Numbered from the stretch's first letter, positions 10,101 to 18,714 are shown. The stretch is DNA of 64,000 bases from CAXOVX01 sp964213345 (GCA_964213345.1 CAXOVX010000002.1:1-64000); one strand, 5' to 3'. Notes: generated by a model not told the origin, from the sequence alone. Numbers and translations are program-made.

Positions 10101-10293
10101 AAAAAAACTTGGTGTTGACAAGCAAAATCTTCAAAGCGAAAAGGAGAAGTTGCAACTAAACCTTGAAGAAGAGAAAAAAACGTTACGGCAAAGATATGCC
10201 GCAAGCATTGCTGCTTACGAAAATGCCAAGGCAAGACTTGAAATGGTCGGTACTTTAAATGATATGCTTAATACAGACTCAAAGAAGAAATAA
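7141..10293 (+). CDS. fliD: Very long flagellar hook-associated protein 2 (FliD, filament cap)
   Basis: 1050 aa, against roughly 450-700 aa for most FliD. The N-terminus (IPSITIDGKSYDFKDQNRI and the following heptad-like helix) and the C-terminal coiled segment (EKLQLNLEEEKKTLRQRYAA to LEMVGTLNDMLN) fit FliD terminal domains. Between them at least three units resemble the flagellin hook-IN motif: GSFNINGQSVQLVVADTLQN, GSFSINTITITLAIDDTLDT and GTFYVNNRAITLSIGDSLTT. FliD caps the growing filament and guides flagellin folding outside the cell. A FliS-like gene begins 4 bp after the stop, the usual fliD-fliS arrangement. The length comes from an expanded central region. No flagellin gene is seen in the window. 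Confidence 0.8.
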   Translation: MTADIYIPSITIDGKSYDFKDQNRIIEAQTKRKSDEIKAVDTEVGAIAQKVQAWSKVSGLVQALGPVMDKLDTDKVSTSILSNKIISCTTQNCATYLSVGNDSQSACQLQSGEAKVIIYTTAAAGQRVSKDDLFDTKTTSVVADTGKPFEPGTLKIKIKDNFKRTYQAFDSKTTSVVTQNGGNGQFMAGSFNINGQSVQLVVADTLQNIVDKINNAEAGVIATIGQDTSSKYVLCLHSTQIGAEFDPIIEDSGGILLGLTKKSTSLYSVYNSSPVTTAGENFSFKSGSFSINTITITLAIDDTLDTIAQRINTAVSTNIATVLDANTLVITRSYNGTTYNMQDNDGVLAPAVRTRNASYFTASYEDVGLTDFGDAAYKPYVEITLANGNSLTSIKDAINNYKNQIGAEAVIQEDGGMYDLKLLNLKTGTANDLAFFNPIDSVVTKFLSNFRMCKAASDAVVSIENAVAPRRYTTNTVSNLIDGTRIYLKQKPTTIGETFSIAIQDDVESIIYVVKELQDTYNSIKTFASSMRQVDDRHKPLDTSVLIDSPELPRAVTELDSIIMRLSAANIGIDFPYYTDAGDAMTLNVATLTEALNTNLKTVREAFNGIFQSSSTSIIRSLSSTNFAAYINNVSRTIDSFLVGVNTSNLAVRSTSSINFDSNTTAVVKSGTEYVALSEYEKNFFLQEGTFYVNNRAITLSIGDSLTTVCSRINGVSADSRINCVIDEQDNSDTSKSFFLRFVQYNGAEPSSTDNDQFNNIEIRDPDNVLSNAFCGYVQTKSLTNTEIGDLWNAVEVGRTFSLNGVEISFLVKPTSIADFINTVYSYKDQAGVEISYYEDIPSNSSRILFKPTKSNSVVIEDLQNIFQNFLRSANTQTSKMFYDTTQVVSITAKIGNDDHILHTSFKFTDFNDFNKGGVIAIANLDKGSSNNEELQIYNFSLKCQNWESVVGADVVWTPSVAKELREFVRKEAGGSEFAYNEVGEIVKKLGVDKQNLQSEKEKLQLNLEEEKKTLRQRYAASIAAYENAKARLEMVGTLNDMLNTDSKKK

Positions 10294-10297
10294 AAGT

Positions 10298-10807
10298 ATG
10301 GACAATTTTTACATCTTAAATGAATTACAAAAACAAAATGATAAAAAAGATGATGATGGTTCAGGTGATGCTTCCGCTCATCCAACTGTAAAGCAAACGG
10401 GGAAAGCGGGGTATGTATCTGATGTGGATATTGATAGCGCCTACAATATTTATGTTAAAGCAATAGAGCATGTTATTGAAATTATAAAAAGGTCTATGGA
10501 GCTTCTAGAAAATTTAAATAGTGATGATGCAGAACGAACTGAAAAACTTGTGAAATTTACTCAAGACACCAATAATGCTAAAAACATAATAAAAGAATTT
10601 CAAAAATCTTTAAGCATAATTCCTGAAGATGCAGATGCTAATGTTATAAACAGCTTATATCGCCTATTTGCTACCGCAAATGACAAAATCAATATATTCT
10701 TCATTCTAAAGCAACCCAAATATGGAAGAGAAATCTTGGAAATCATGGGAGGGATACTGAAGATATTTCATCATTTGGGAAGTGTATTGACTTCTGCCAA
10801 AAGTTAA
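10298..10807 (+). CDS. fliS: FliS-like flagellar export chaperone
   Basis: 169 aa from the ATG at 10298, 4 bp after fliD, so translation is probably coupled. A polar low-complexity N-terminus (about 35 aa) is followed by an all-helical domain starting SAYNIYVKAIEHVIEIIKRS. The pattern LYRLFATANDKINIFFI...ILEIMGGILKIFHHLGSVL matches the FliS layout of four helices ending near a hydrophobic W/F-x-x-hydrophobic motif. FliS binds flagellin C-termini before export. Sequence similarity is weak; the call leans on fold pattern and position after fliD. Confidence 0.6.
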   Translation: MDNFYILNELQKQNDKKDDDGSGDASAHPTVKQTGKAGYVSDVDIDSAYNIYVKAIEHVIEIIKRSMELLENLNSDDAERTEKLVKFTQDTNNAKNIIKEFQKSLSIIPEDADANVINSLYRLFATANDKINIFFILKQPKYGREILEIMGGILKIFHHLGSVLTSAKS

Positions 10808-10821
10808 ATATGACAAAAATC

Positions 10822-10905
10822 CTAGGAGCATAATAGTGAAGGCAAAGGAGGTAGTAATCACATGACTGAGCCTGAATCCAGCAGCGCACAGGGGGATTTG
10901 GTATA
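10822..10905 (+). repeat. Partial copy of the ~130-bp MITE-like repeat
   Basis: CTAGGAGCA, then GAGGTAGTAATCACATGACTGAG, CCTGAATCCAGCAGCGCA and TTTGGTAT in the order of the full repeat. It sits between the convergent fliS and pgeF genes, 15 bp after the fliS stop. The outer left end is missing. Confidence 0.65.
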
Positions 10906-10973
10906 ACGTAGCAGTTCTGTGCTTAATATTTTCCTTGCATTTCATCAATATATTGAGTTTTGAAAAGAAAAAT

Positions 10974-11885
10974 TCATTGAGAATATATTTTAGGCAGCAT
11001 CCCTATAACAGATAGCTGTGATCCAAAGTAGATGTCATTCCTATCACTATCCAACACATCTTGTTTGGCATATCGGCAGCTAAAAAACAGTTCAGGGCTA
11101 GCATATGTATCCAGTAAAAGATCATCCACTTGACATATACCAGATTTTAGCAATCTGAACTTACAGTATCCCTGCAAATCAAACATAAAGTATCCAGTTT
11201 TACTCGGTATAAAGTACTGCCCGTTTAGTATATCATAATCTACAAACATACTATAAAATGCATTATCTACTTCGTAATTAGGCTGCCTAATAGAGGGGCC
11301 TATTATTGCGATAATCTTCGACATAGCTCCTCCCAAATTTAACATGGCGTTCACGGTATTTTCTATAACACCACTAAAAGCGCCACGCCAACCAGCATGA
11401 GCTGCTCCTATTATATCATACTTAACATCATAAAATAGTATTGGAACACAATCTGCAGTCTGCACACCTATTAGTATCGAGTCTAATTTTGTTACTATAG
11501 CATCTGCCTGTATTAAATGAGTACTATCATGCTTTATCGCATGTATCCCACAAACAGACTCTTCACATTCACTATCACCCACTTTAAGTTCACTTAATTG
11601 CAATTCAGTATCGACCTTTGCCCCATGTATTAAAACTACTTTGTTAGAGTGCGTTTGGGTTACAACTTTTAAAACAAATGGATAATCAAACGATGTTTCT
11701 ACTATGCGTAAATTTATAAGAAGTTTATCTATTGCATCTTTACTCATAAGTCCACAATTTAGGGTATCATACGGAGGGTCACTTACACCTCCTTTCCTTG
11801 TAAAGAAAGCATGCCTTACTCTTGTAAAATCACTTAACTTGCAGGCAGTAATTTTATTATCGTATAATGTGTACGTTTTTTGCAT
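10974..11885 (-). CDS. pgeF: PgeF/YfiH-family laccase-domain protein
   Basis: 303 aa. Family motifs are all present: TQTHSNKVVLIHG, then ADAIVTKLDSILIGVQTADC, GAAHAGWRGAFSGVIENTV and IGPSIRQPNYEVD. The His, Cys and His residues of these motifs form the metal/active site. Members act as purine nucleoside phosphorylase/deaminase-type enzymes or, in E. coli YfiH (PgeF), in muropeptide proofreading; the exact role here is not shown by sequence. ATG start at 11885. Downstream of lolA by about 24 bp, so probably one transcript fliI-lolA-pgeF. Confidence 0.9.
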   Translation of the reverse strand: MQKTYTLYDNKITACKLSDFTRVRHAFFTRKGGVSDPPYDTLNCGLMSKDAIDKLLINLRIVETSFDYPFVLKVVTQTHSNKVVLIHGAKVDTELQLSELKVGDSECEESVCGIHAIKHDSTHLIQADAIVTKLDSILIGVQTADCVPILFYDVKYDIIGAAHAGWRGAFSGVIENTVNAMLNLGGAMSKIIAIIGPSIRQPNYEVDNAFYSMFVDYDILNGQYFIPSKTGYFMFDLQGYCKFRLLKSGICQVDDLLLDTYASPELFFSCRYAKQDVLDSDRNDIYFGSQLSVIGMLPKIYSQ

Positions 11886-11908
11886 ATGTAATATATATAA
11901 GAAATCGC

Positions 11909-12559
11909 TTACTCTCTTTCAGCATCATTCAAGTTAAAAAATCTAGGATCTTTAAACTCAAAAATTTTTTTATCAAGAGTTGTAACATGCTGAACATTAT
12001 GAAATGTTAACTCACTCACTACCAGGTCTCCATCTACTGTCGCAATATTGCTCATGCACATAGGCTCGATTTGCAGTACAATCAGCAAATCAAGATTCGT
12101 TTCTGGATCAATGTTACCTAACAGAACCTCCAGTTCATTCCTAATGATAGTGCATTTTTTCACCGCAAGATCTTTCTGTATATTGATGCTACCTTTTGCT
12201 AGTAAGGCTATTGCTGTGGATTTACCAGGAAGATAACTGGCTTCTTCAAGCTCATAGTCGTAGTAAGTAACTTTATCACCATTTACAAGTAATACCTTAT
12301 GTTTAGGCGATAAATATTCGAATTTTACTTTATCGGGTTTTCTTAAATAAAGCGCGCCCTTCTGAGTTGTACCATCATTATCTAATTGTACAAATTCTGC
12401 CTGTATTACTTTAAGATTATTGAAATAATTCTCGATTTTTTGTAACATCTCCGCAGAACACTCATCTCCAAAAGCAAGAGAGCCTACCAAACATAACTTT
12501 AGCAGTATAATATATACTACCATTATCTGGGTGAAGCGCGAAAAAATACCTTTAAGCAT
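11909..12559 (-). CDS. lolA: Outer-membrane lipoprotein carrier protein LolA
   Basis: 216 aa from the ATG at 12559, which has AGGAAGG just upstream; an in-frame TTG at 12577 is less likely. N-terminal hydrophobic signal (MVVYIILLKLCLVGSLAFG), then the LolA domain: LKVIQAEFVQLDNDGTTQKG, LYLRKPDKVKFEY, VLLVNGDKVTYYDYELEEAS. LolA carries lipoproteins across the periplasm from LolCDE to LolB. Lies between fliI (48 bp away) and pgeF on the same strand. Confidence 0.92.
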   Translation of the reverse strand: MLKGIFSRFTQIMVVYIILLKLCLVGSLAFGDECSAEMLQKIENYFNNLKVIQAEFVQLDNDGTTQKGALYLRKPDKVKFEYLSPKHKVLLVNGDKVTYYDYELEEASYLPGKSTAIALLAKGSINIQKDLAVKKCTIIRNELEVLLGNIDPETNLDLLIVLQIEPMCMSNIATVDGDLVVSELTFHNVQHVTTLDKKIFEFKDPRFFNLNDAERE

Positions 12560-12607
12560 TACCTTCCTATGCTGCAAAACAATCTTATTAAATAATCTTA
12601 AAATGCA

Positions 12608-13951
12608 TTACTTAGATTCATCAAAATCAATGATAGTAGCAAGCTTTCTATACGAAGAATCCAAATCCTCATATTGATCGGATTTCTGAGAGATAAAATT
12701 ATCAAGTACCTCATGATATTTTATTGCTTCATCTAACATAGGATCAGTACCTTTCTTATATGCTCCTATTCTAATCATATCTGACATATCATTATATAAA
12801 GCAATCAAGCTCTTAGCTTTGTTTACTAAATTATTTTCGTAATCAGAATTACATCTTGGCATCATCCTTGAAACGCTATTCATCACATCTATCGCCGGGT
12901 AAATATTGCGTGCAGCAATATTACGATCTAATGTGATATGTCCATCTATGATACTTCTCACAGCATCAGAAATAGGCTCATTATGATCATCACCTTCCAC
13001 CAATACACTAAATAACCCCGTAATAGAACCTTGTTCTGCGGTGCCTGGTCCAGCTCTTTCGAGCAATTTTGGCAATTCTGAAAACACACTAGGAGTGTAT
13101 CCTTTTGTTGTTGGGGGCTCTCCCGCAGCTAACCCTATTTCGCGTAATGACATTGCAAAACGCGTTATGCTATCCATCATACATAACACATGCATTCCTA
13201 AATCACGAAAATACTCAGATAGCGTCAAAGTCAAATATGCAGCTTGCCTTCTACTTAACGCTGATTCATCTGAAGTTGCAACTATAACTATAGATTTAGA
13301 CAATCCTTCTTTACCTAAGTAATCCTGGATAAATTCCTGCACTTCTCGTCCACGCTCCCCAATAAGACCAATGATCTTTATATCACTTGCAGCAAATCTA
13401 GTAATCATTGCTAACATCATAGACTTACCCACCCCTGAGCCAGAAAAAATACCAACTCTCTGCCCCACACAACAACTCAAAAACGTATTTATTGCCCTAA
13501 TCCCCATGCTAATCTTTTGGCCAACTCGCTTACGTAAATTTGCCAATGGAGGTGAGTTATGAAAATGATATGCTTGAGTTCCCTTAACCAAAGGTCCTTT
13601 GCCGTCTACAGGATTACCAAACGCGTCTATCACCCTACCAAGCCAGCTAATACCAGGATACACAACCTGTGCAGAGTTCAGTAGTGCAACATCACACCCC
13701 GAACCTATCCCAACTGTATGACGAAATGGCATCAATAACGTATTTTTGCCATTCACCCCTATAACTTCAGCAAGTATATCTTTTCGATCTCTTGTTTTGA
13801 TACTACACCTTGAGCCAATACTAGTGCTTTTATCCAAACCAGTTGCTTCAATCAGTAGCCCCCTAACAGCCACTACCTTACCCAGTACCAACTCACTTGG
13901 CATCTGCTCAACTGCTGTAATTATATTTCTTATATTGCCTAGCATCTGCAC
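12608..13951 (-). CDS. fliI: Flagellum-specific export ATPase FliI
   Basis: About 447 aa, standard length. Walker A at residues 170-178 (SGSGVGKSM), Walker B near residue 260 (MHVLCMMDSITRFA), the FliI/F1 signature PPTTKGYTPSVFSELPKLLE and EGDDHNEPISDAVRSIIDGH. FliI forms the hexameric ATPase of the flagellar type III export gate. The first codon is GTG at 13951; an ATG two codons later (13945) is an equally good start. Separated from the other flagellar genes in the window; the partner fliH is not seen here. Confidence 0.96.
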   Translation of the reverse strand: MQMLGNIRNIITAVEQMPSELVLGKVVAVRGLLIEATGLDKSTSIGSRCSIKTRDRKDILAEVIGVNGKNTLLMPFRHTVGIGSGCDVALLNSAQVVYPGISWLGRVIDAFGNPVDGKGPLVKGTQAYHFHNSPPLANLRKRVGQKISMGIRAINTFLSCCVGQRVGIFSGSGVGKSMMLAMITRFAASDIKIIGLIGERGREVQEFIQDYLGKEGLSKSIVIVATSDESALSRRQAAYLTLTLSEYFRDLGMHVLCMMDSITRFAMSLREIGLAAGEPPTTKGYTPSVFSELPKLLERAGPGTAEQGSITGLFSVLVEGDDHNEPISDAVRSIIDGHITLDRNIAARNIYPAIDVMNSVSRMMPRCNSDYENNLVNKAKSLIALYNDMSDMIRIGAYKKGTDPMLDEAIKYHEVLDNFISQKSDQYEDLDSSYRKLATIIDFDESK

Positions 13952-14062
13952 AACATCATCAAGAGTACACGTCCTGCAAGCCTACAACATTATGAATGCA
14001 TATTCAAGTAAATCCAGTAAAAGTCCCCCCTGAGTTATAAAAAATAATATCTTGCCATCTCA

Positions 14063-14851
14063 TCACTTCCCTCCTCTTTCTTTCCCAACATTTACGCCCA
14101 AAACGCTACATAAAGCTTCCTGAAATTTTTGCACATCATAGCTAGCAGTATAACTTCCTGCCATTTCTTTAGAGGGAAGTATGTAGCTAACACCTAACAG
14201 ACCACCGAGCTCTGGCACATATCCCCCCTCGGGCTCTGGTATTTTTTGTGAAAACGAATACAATTGCAAAGCCATCACCGGTGGTATAATTGGTAAAACG
14301 TCTGTACCTGCACTACCTAAAACCACCCCAAATTTATCTTTGCCGTCATTTATTCTTGTAAAAACCTTCAATATAGGATCTAGATCTTTGCCACTTTTTA
14401 TACTGTACATAAATTGGGTACTTTCAAGTTTACCTACTGCCTCACTTTTTTGTTCTCCTTCTCCTACGACAGCTTGCATTGTAGAATATTTTTCCGTAAA
14501 TTCACGATGAATAGAGTATAACTTCTGGATCTTCTCCTTGCCTGCTCCCTCTATCCCATTAAAGTCATTCGTACTAAGAATAATCGCAACCGCATCCTGT
14601 GATGCTTTGTAATCAGGTAATTTGTTGCCCTCCAACATTTGAACTAATGTATCATAATACTTCATCTCATTCTCTGTGAGCTTACTTTCCTCGATCATAC
14701 CGTAGTATTTTTGAACAATTCCTTCTAACACTTTGCCAGGCTGTTTTACTTCACCCTGTGCTTGCTGTTTGAGCAAGCCTTCGCTACCCGCTGCAATCTC
14801 CGGTATTTCTCGCATCCCACATGCTTTACCACTTTGCCCTCGTTTCCACAT
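14063..14851 (-). CDS. Unknown protein, overlaps the OTU-like gene
   Basis: 262 aa, no family recognised. Predicted mostly helical and charged in the first 150 residues, then a Gly/Pro-rich C-terminus (GVVLGSAGTDVLPIIPPVMA and EPEGGYVPELGGLLGVSYIL). No signal peptide or membrane segment. Its ATG at 14851 lies inside the end of the upstream gene (26-bp overlap, different frame), so it is either translationally coupled or the continuation of one longer protein broken by a frameshift. Candidate secreted effector by context only. Confidence 0.6.
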   Translation of the reverse strand: MWKRGQSGKACGMREIPEIAAGSEGLLKQQAQGEVKQPGKVLEGIVQKYYGMIEESKLTENEMKYYDTLVQMLEGNKLPDYKASQDAVAIILSTNDFNGIEGAGKEKIQKLYSIHREFTEKYSTMQAVVGEGEQKSEAVGKLESTQFMYSIKSGKDLDPILKVFTRINDGKDKFGVVLGSAGTDVLPIIPPVMALQLYSFSQKIPEPEGGYVPELGGLLGVSYILPSKEMAGSYTASYDVQKFQEALCSVLGVNVGKERGGK

Positions 14852-15854
14852 ATTTGCAATATTCCGTAATCTCTTTCTGCATTATCTGGAAATCTTGTCC
14901 CGATATTATCATTCTGGTATGCTCTTCAGTAGTAATGTAGTTTATATCGAACTTCCCTTTATTTTGTTCAATTACCTCATCCGTTACTCCAGATTGTCCA
15001 TTGTTATCTATGTAAAAGTTTTTTCCATGAATTCCCAGGTAATCGCAAAACCCCTGCCTATCAATAACATCGCTATCTTGTTTCGACATGCTAAGTATAC
15101 GCCCTTTCACTCCATCCTTCACGCCAGCTTCTTCCAAACTCTTTACGTTACATCCCATATACATCATACAACTTGCTAACTCTGCCAGTGCTATGTTAAG
15201 ACCAGAGTGTTCGACGGATACATCTCGAACATCGCTATTTGCCAATTTAGCCAAATACATAACCCCTACTTGACCACTCTCAATTTTGTCCAGCAACTTT
15301 GTGACATTACCACTTTGCTCTGTAAACTCATTTCCTGTAGTGCGATCTTCCGGTATATTATTGATTTGGTTAGCAAAAAGCTCTCTGTAACTTTTACCCT
15401 CATGAATTTTGTTATCATACTGAGCTAATAAATTTCCTTCAGCTTCCCTTATTCGAGATAAAATTTCCTTTCCTCGCTGCTGTAATCCTTGATCTGTACT
15501 ATTTATTAATATTGAAGCTTGTATTAGAGCAGAAAACATAAGAGTACGTTTACCGCAATTCCCATCACCCCTAACTTCTACAAGTACGTGGTCATTACTC
15601 TTTCCATGCTGGAGCTCAAACTGCTTCTTAGCACCACTCAATGCCAGCTTTATTACCTCACTCGCACCCTCTTTAGGTCGAAATGGATCAGCAGAAATTA
15701 AGAATGGTATTTGATTTGATATTTTATCAATCGCTTCATCTACTTTACTTTGAGCATCTCCCGGATTCCCTATTTTCAACTGCTGCATTGCGCCACTTAT
15801 CATTTTTATAGATTCCGGATCTTTCTCCATTTTTGCTGCAATTTCCAAATTCAC
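14826..15854 (-). CDS. Unknown protein with an OTU-protease-like D-G-N-C motif
   Basis: About 342 aa from a GTG at 15854; the first ATG is nine codons in (15830). The frame stays open upstream to a stop near 15940 without an ATG, so the start may be lost or mis-set. LVEVRGDGNCGKRTLMFSAL (about residues 91-110) resembles the catalytic block of OTU cysteine proteases (Asp97, Cys100). FDINYITTEEHTRMII (His312) could be the distal His block, though the Cys-His spacing is long. OTU proteases cleave ubiquitin and are used as effectors by some intracellular bacteria. Family membership is an inference; no other domain is recognised. Confidence 0.6.
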   Translation of the reverse strand: MNLEIAAKMEKDPESIKMISGAMQQLKIGNPGDAQSKVDEAIDKISNQIPFLISADPFRPKEGASEVIKLALSGAKKQFELQHGKSNDHVLVEVRGDGNCGKRTLMFSALIQASILINSTDQGLQQRGKEILSRIREAEGNLLAQYDNKIHEGKSYRELFANQINNIPEDRTTGNEFTEQSGNVTKLLDKIESGQVGVMYLAKLANSDVRDVSVEHSGLNIALAELASCMMYMGCNVKSLEEAGVKDGVKGRILSMSKQDSDVIDRQGFCDYLGIHGKNFYIDNNGQSGVTDEVIEQNKGKFDINYITTEEHTRMIISGQDFQIMQKEITEYCKYVETRAKW

Positions 15855-16055
15855 TATCGCATCAGCTATAGCATTTTGCTTGATCTTTTCTTCAAAATGC
15901 TTCCTTGCTGCTAAAAAAAGACTCTCTCGTGGTACTCAACTTAACGAATAAGAGGCAACAAGTTTCACACTGCTACAAAACGTAAAGCATGGATAAACAC
16001 TTCAGATTTTGCAAATTCATTAAGATCATCAACAGGAAAAAAGCAAGCGAACTCA

Positions 16056-16130
16056 TGGCGACCCCTACGGGAATCGAACCCGTGTTACCACCGTGAAAGG
16101 GTGGTGTCCTAACCGCTAGACGAAGGGGTC
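16056..16130 (-). tRNA. trnE: tRNA-Glu (anticodon TTC)
   Basis: Cloverleaf on the minus strand: acceptor GACCCCT/AGGGGTC, anticodon stem CCACC/GGTGG with loop CTTTCAC, T-arm GGGTTCGATTCCC. CCA is encoded. Confidence 0.96.
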
Positions 16131-16297
16131 TTGTACTTATCACAACAAAATAGTACCCCATTCTATACACAATTTTGTATGTACATACAATAAGTTTATG
16201 CTTATACACAAAAATTTATACTACAAAACTAAAGCACAATTTTTATTGGTCAAACCAGGAAAATAGCAACACATTAATCACAACCAAGTAATTTAGA

Positions 16298-17095
16298 ATG
16301 ACAAAATTTAAGAAGATAAATCAAAAAAAATCAGAAAAAGTACACAACATAGGGTACTATTGGTTATATGGTAGACATAGTGTTGTAGCAGCTTTGAAGA
16401 ATAAAAAACGCGACTACATGAGTCTTATACTCACTGAAGAGTCAAGAGACTATGTATTGACATGTGGCATAGATCTAAATCATGACAAAATCCCCTGCGA
16501 AGTAGTAACATACGGAGAAATCGGTAAATTAACCAAACTCCCCACATACACCACTCATCAGGGTATCGCCCTAAAAACTGCCCTGTTAATACAACCAAGT
16601 ATATATGATGTTACCACTGCTTCGTGTAGTAAAAAATATAGCACTATCCTAATGCTGGATAAAGTAAATGACCCACACAATATTGGAGCTATCATTAGAA
16701 CAGCAGCAGCTTTTGAAGTAGATGCCGTTATTACCACGTTTGATGGTGTTCCCGAAGAAAATGGAACTATTGTTAAAGCTGCATGCGGAGCATTTGAATC
16801 AATTCCTTTCATAAAAGTCGTAAATTTAAAGAGATGCATCGATGAATTAAAAGAGGATAATTACTGGATTCTGGGATTAGATGTGGCCGGGAAGGGAGAA
16901 ATAGGCAAACAAAAATTAAATTATGATAAAATAGCACTTGTCCTCGGTAGCGAAGAAAAAGGATTACGGAGATTAATTGTGGAATCATGCGATGTCTTAC
17001 TTAGAATTCCTGTATCAGATAAGGTGGTGGAGAGTCTCAATGTCTCTAATGCAGCTGCTATAGGATTGTATGAGACTTATAAACGCGAGAATTAG
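16298..17095 (+). CDS. rlmB: 23S rRNA 2'-O-ribose methyltransferase, RlmB/TrmH family
   Basis: 265 aa. The N-terminal substrate-binding domain (YYWLYGRHSVVAALKNKKRD) is followed by the SPOUT catalytic domain with motif 1 (LDKVNDPHNIGAIIRTAAAF), motif 2 (IALVLGSEEKGLRRLIVESC) and motif 3 (IPVSDKVVESLNVSNAAAIG). The trefoil-knot fold uses SAM. RlmB methylates G2251 of 23S rRNA; a closely related SpoU-type target cannot be excluded. ATG start at 16298; monocistronic. Confidence 0.93.
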   Translation: MTKFKKINQKKSEKVHNIGYYWLYGRHSVVAALKNKKRDYMSLILTEESRDYVLTCGIDLNHDKIPCEVVTYGEIGKLTKLPTYTTHQGIALKTALLIQPSIYDVTTASCSKKYSTILMLDKVNDPHNIGAIIRTAAAFEVDAVITTFDGVPEENGTIVKAACGAFESIPFIKVVNLKRCIDELKEDNYWILGLDVAGKGEIGKQKLNYDKIALVLGSEEKGLRRLIVESCDVLLRIPVSDKVVESLNVSNAAAIGLYETYKREN

Positions 17096-17170
17096 AGACT
17101 TCTTCCAAAACTCTACTTCTGCTATGAACTGCTGTGTCATTCCGATGCTCTAATCCGTCACTTATATCCA

Positions 17171-17299
17171 ATACCAAGTCCCATTTTTAAATGAGCACTA
17201 GGAGCGCAACGGTGAGGGCGAAGGAGTGTAGTAATACTATAGACTGAGCCTGAATCCCACAGCGCGACAACATGGGCGTTTAAAAGGAGAATTAGCATA
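17171..17299 (+). repeat. MITE-like ~130-bp repeat, near-complete copy
   Basis: Begins ATACCAAGTCCCATTTTTAA, with core GAGTGTAGTAATACTATAGA and GACTGAGCCTGAATCC, and ends TTTAAAAGGAGAATTAGCATA. The two ends are imperfect inverted repeats. Lies between rlmB and the bamF-like gene, in a 450-bp gap that holds nothing else I recognise. Confidence 0.85.
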
Positions 17300-17546
17300 A
17301 ATACATTGTAATTCTGTGCTTTGCATATTCCTTGCATTTCGTCGGCATAAACGAATTTTGAAAAAAATCTCATGCTATGCCAGTTTCCAGTTTATTGATA
17401 GTTTCGCAAAAACTTAGTACCGAAAAATTTGTACAAGATAAAAGTTTGATTGATCCCATCTAAAATGAGACTTGGTATTGTTGTTGATTTTTGGTATAAA
17501 ATGGCATTAGTTATTAATCTTGGCTTTTTAAATTTGGTTCAATATT

Positions 17547-17873
17547 ATGAAAATTACAAATGTCTTTACTACTGTAGTAATAGCAATGACCATAATGGCA
17601 CTCACCGGATGCAGCGAAAGCGTCAATAACAAATTAAAAAATACAGTAGGCTTAAATCAAAAAGCGCCAGATGAATTTACTGTTATCAGCTATCCACCGT
17701 TATCTATTCCCCCTGTATTACAACAATCACAAGACTATAAGGAAAATGGCGGTATAAGCGAGAAAGTGGAAATTGGTGCTAATACCGAAGAGGGTAAATC
17801 AAAACAAAAACGAGCAAAGGAAAGAAAATCTCCACAATCTAGTAGTATAAAACAACTACTAGAAAATAATTAA
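17547..17873 (+). CDS. BamF-like (DUF3035) lipoprotein
   Basis: 108 aa. Signal peptide with a lipobox (IMALTGC, Cys near residue 22) and the DUF3035 core VGLNQKAPDEFTVISYPPLS followed by a proline-rich turn. In Alphaproteobacteria this family is the BamF subunit of the outer-membrane protein assembly complex. The C-terminus is Lys/Glu-rich and shorter than many relatives. It stands alone here. Confidence 0.8.
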   Translation: MKITNVFTTVVIAMTIMALTGCSESVNNKLKNTVGLNQKAPDEFTVISYPPLSIPPVLQQSQDYKENGGISEKVEIGANTEEGKSKQKRAKERKSPQSSSIKQLLENN

Positions 17874-18132
17874 GGCTAAATTCGAATTCACATGGCGAAG
17901 TACTGAGCTATACACAGAACCTAGCGCGCTGTCAGGCCAATGACAGCAGTCCTTGTACAATTTTCAAGTGGTTAGCTAAAGTTCCATATGGGCGATAGCA
18001 AACTTTCCTCCTGGAGCGCACTTGGCACCGTATGTAAGAAACATACAAAGCATAGAACCACAGTGTGCGTACTCAAGCACCGGAATGCCACAGAGGTTCC
18101 ATGGCAAAAGTAGAGTGGCGAAAAGGAGTCTA

Positions 18133-18714
18133 TTATAAGAAAGCATGAAAATCCTGGCGTATTAGAGAAAAAAGTATGATGTCTGTAGGTTGTCCGCGAA
18201 TTATCCTGTAGCTTTTTAAGACACCTTCTTGCTTGAAGTTCATCTTTTCTAGTATTTTACATGATGCAATATTATCTAACATCGTTCTTGCTTCAATACG
18301 GTTTAGCATCATTTTTTGTAATCCAAAAGTTATAACATTACTCAAAACCTTTGTCATAATACCGCGTCTAAAGTAAGGAGACATTAGATCATAGCTTATT
18401 TCTGCGCGTCTATTGTGAAAATTCCAACTGTTAAACCCGATTGTGCCTATAAGCTCTTGCGATTCTCCATAAGAAATTGCCCAAAACACCGACTGTTTCC
18501 TATAAAACAGACTCCCATAGAAGCGTATTTCAGCTAAAGCAGCTTCAACTGATTGTGGAATATCTTCATCTGAAAGGTACTTGCTAACTTCTGGATCAGA
18601 TAATAATTGATAATAGTTATTCTGGTCGCGCACACTTAAGTCCCTCAGTCTTATATCACCTAGATCTATATTTGGAAATTTACTGAAAAATCCTTGAAAA
18701 TTAAACGACTTCAA
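18133..18714 (-). CDS. GNAT acetyltransferase, RimJ/RimL type
   Basis: About 193 aa. Acetyltransf_3 pattern: IRLRDLSVRDQNNYYQLLSD, IGTIGFNSWNFHNRRAEISY, the acetyl-CoA loop region LMSPYFRRGIMTKVLSNVIT and NRIEARTMLDNIASCKILEK. RimJ/L-like enzymes acetylate N-termini of ribosomal proteins, but the target cannot be read from sequence. The reading frame begins with TTG at 18714 and I see no in-frame ATG near it, so the start is tentative. Confidence 0.85.
   Translation of the reverse strand: MKSFNFQGFFSKFPNIDLGDIRLRDLSVRDQNNYYQLLSDPEVSKYLSDEDIPQSVEAALAEIRFYGSLFYRKQSVFWAISYGESQELIGTIGFNSWNFHNRRAEISYDLMSPYFRRGIMTKVLSNVITFGLQKMMLNRIEARTMLDNIASCKILEKMNFKQEGVLKSYRIIRGQPTDIILFSLIRQDFHAFL

Noticed and set aside
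17158..17373. 71-codon minus-strand frame with a SAHLKMGLGI-like end
   Set aside because: Encoded by the MITE-like repeat; similar frames appear at other copies (for example 34435-34659), so it is a repeat artefact.
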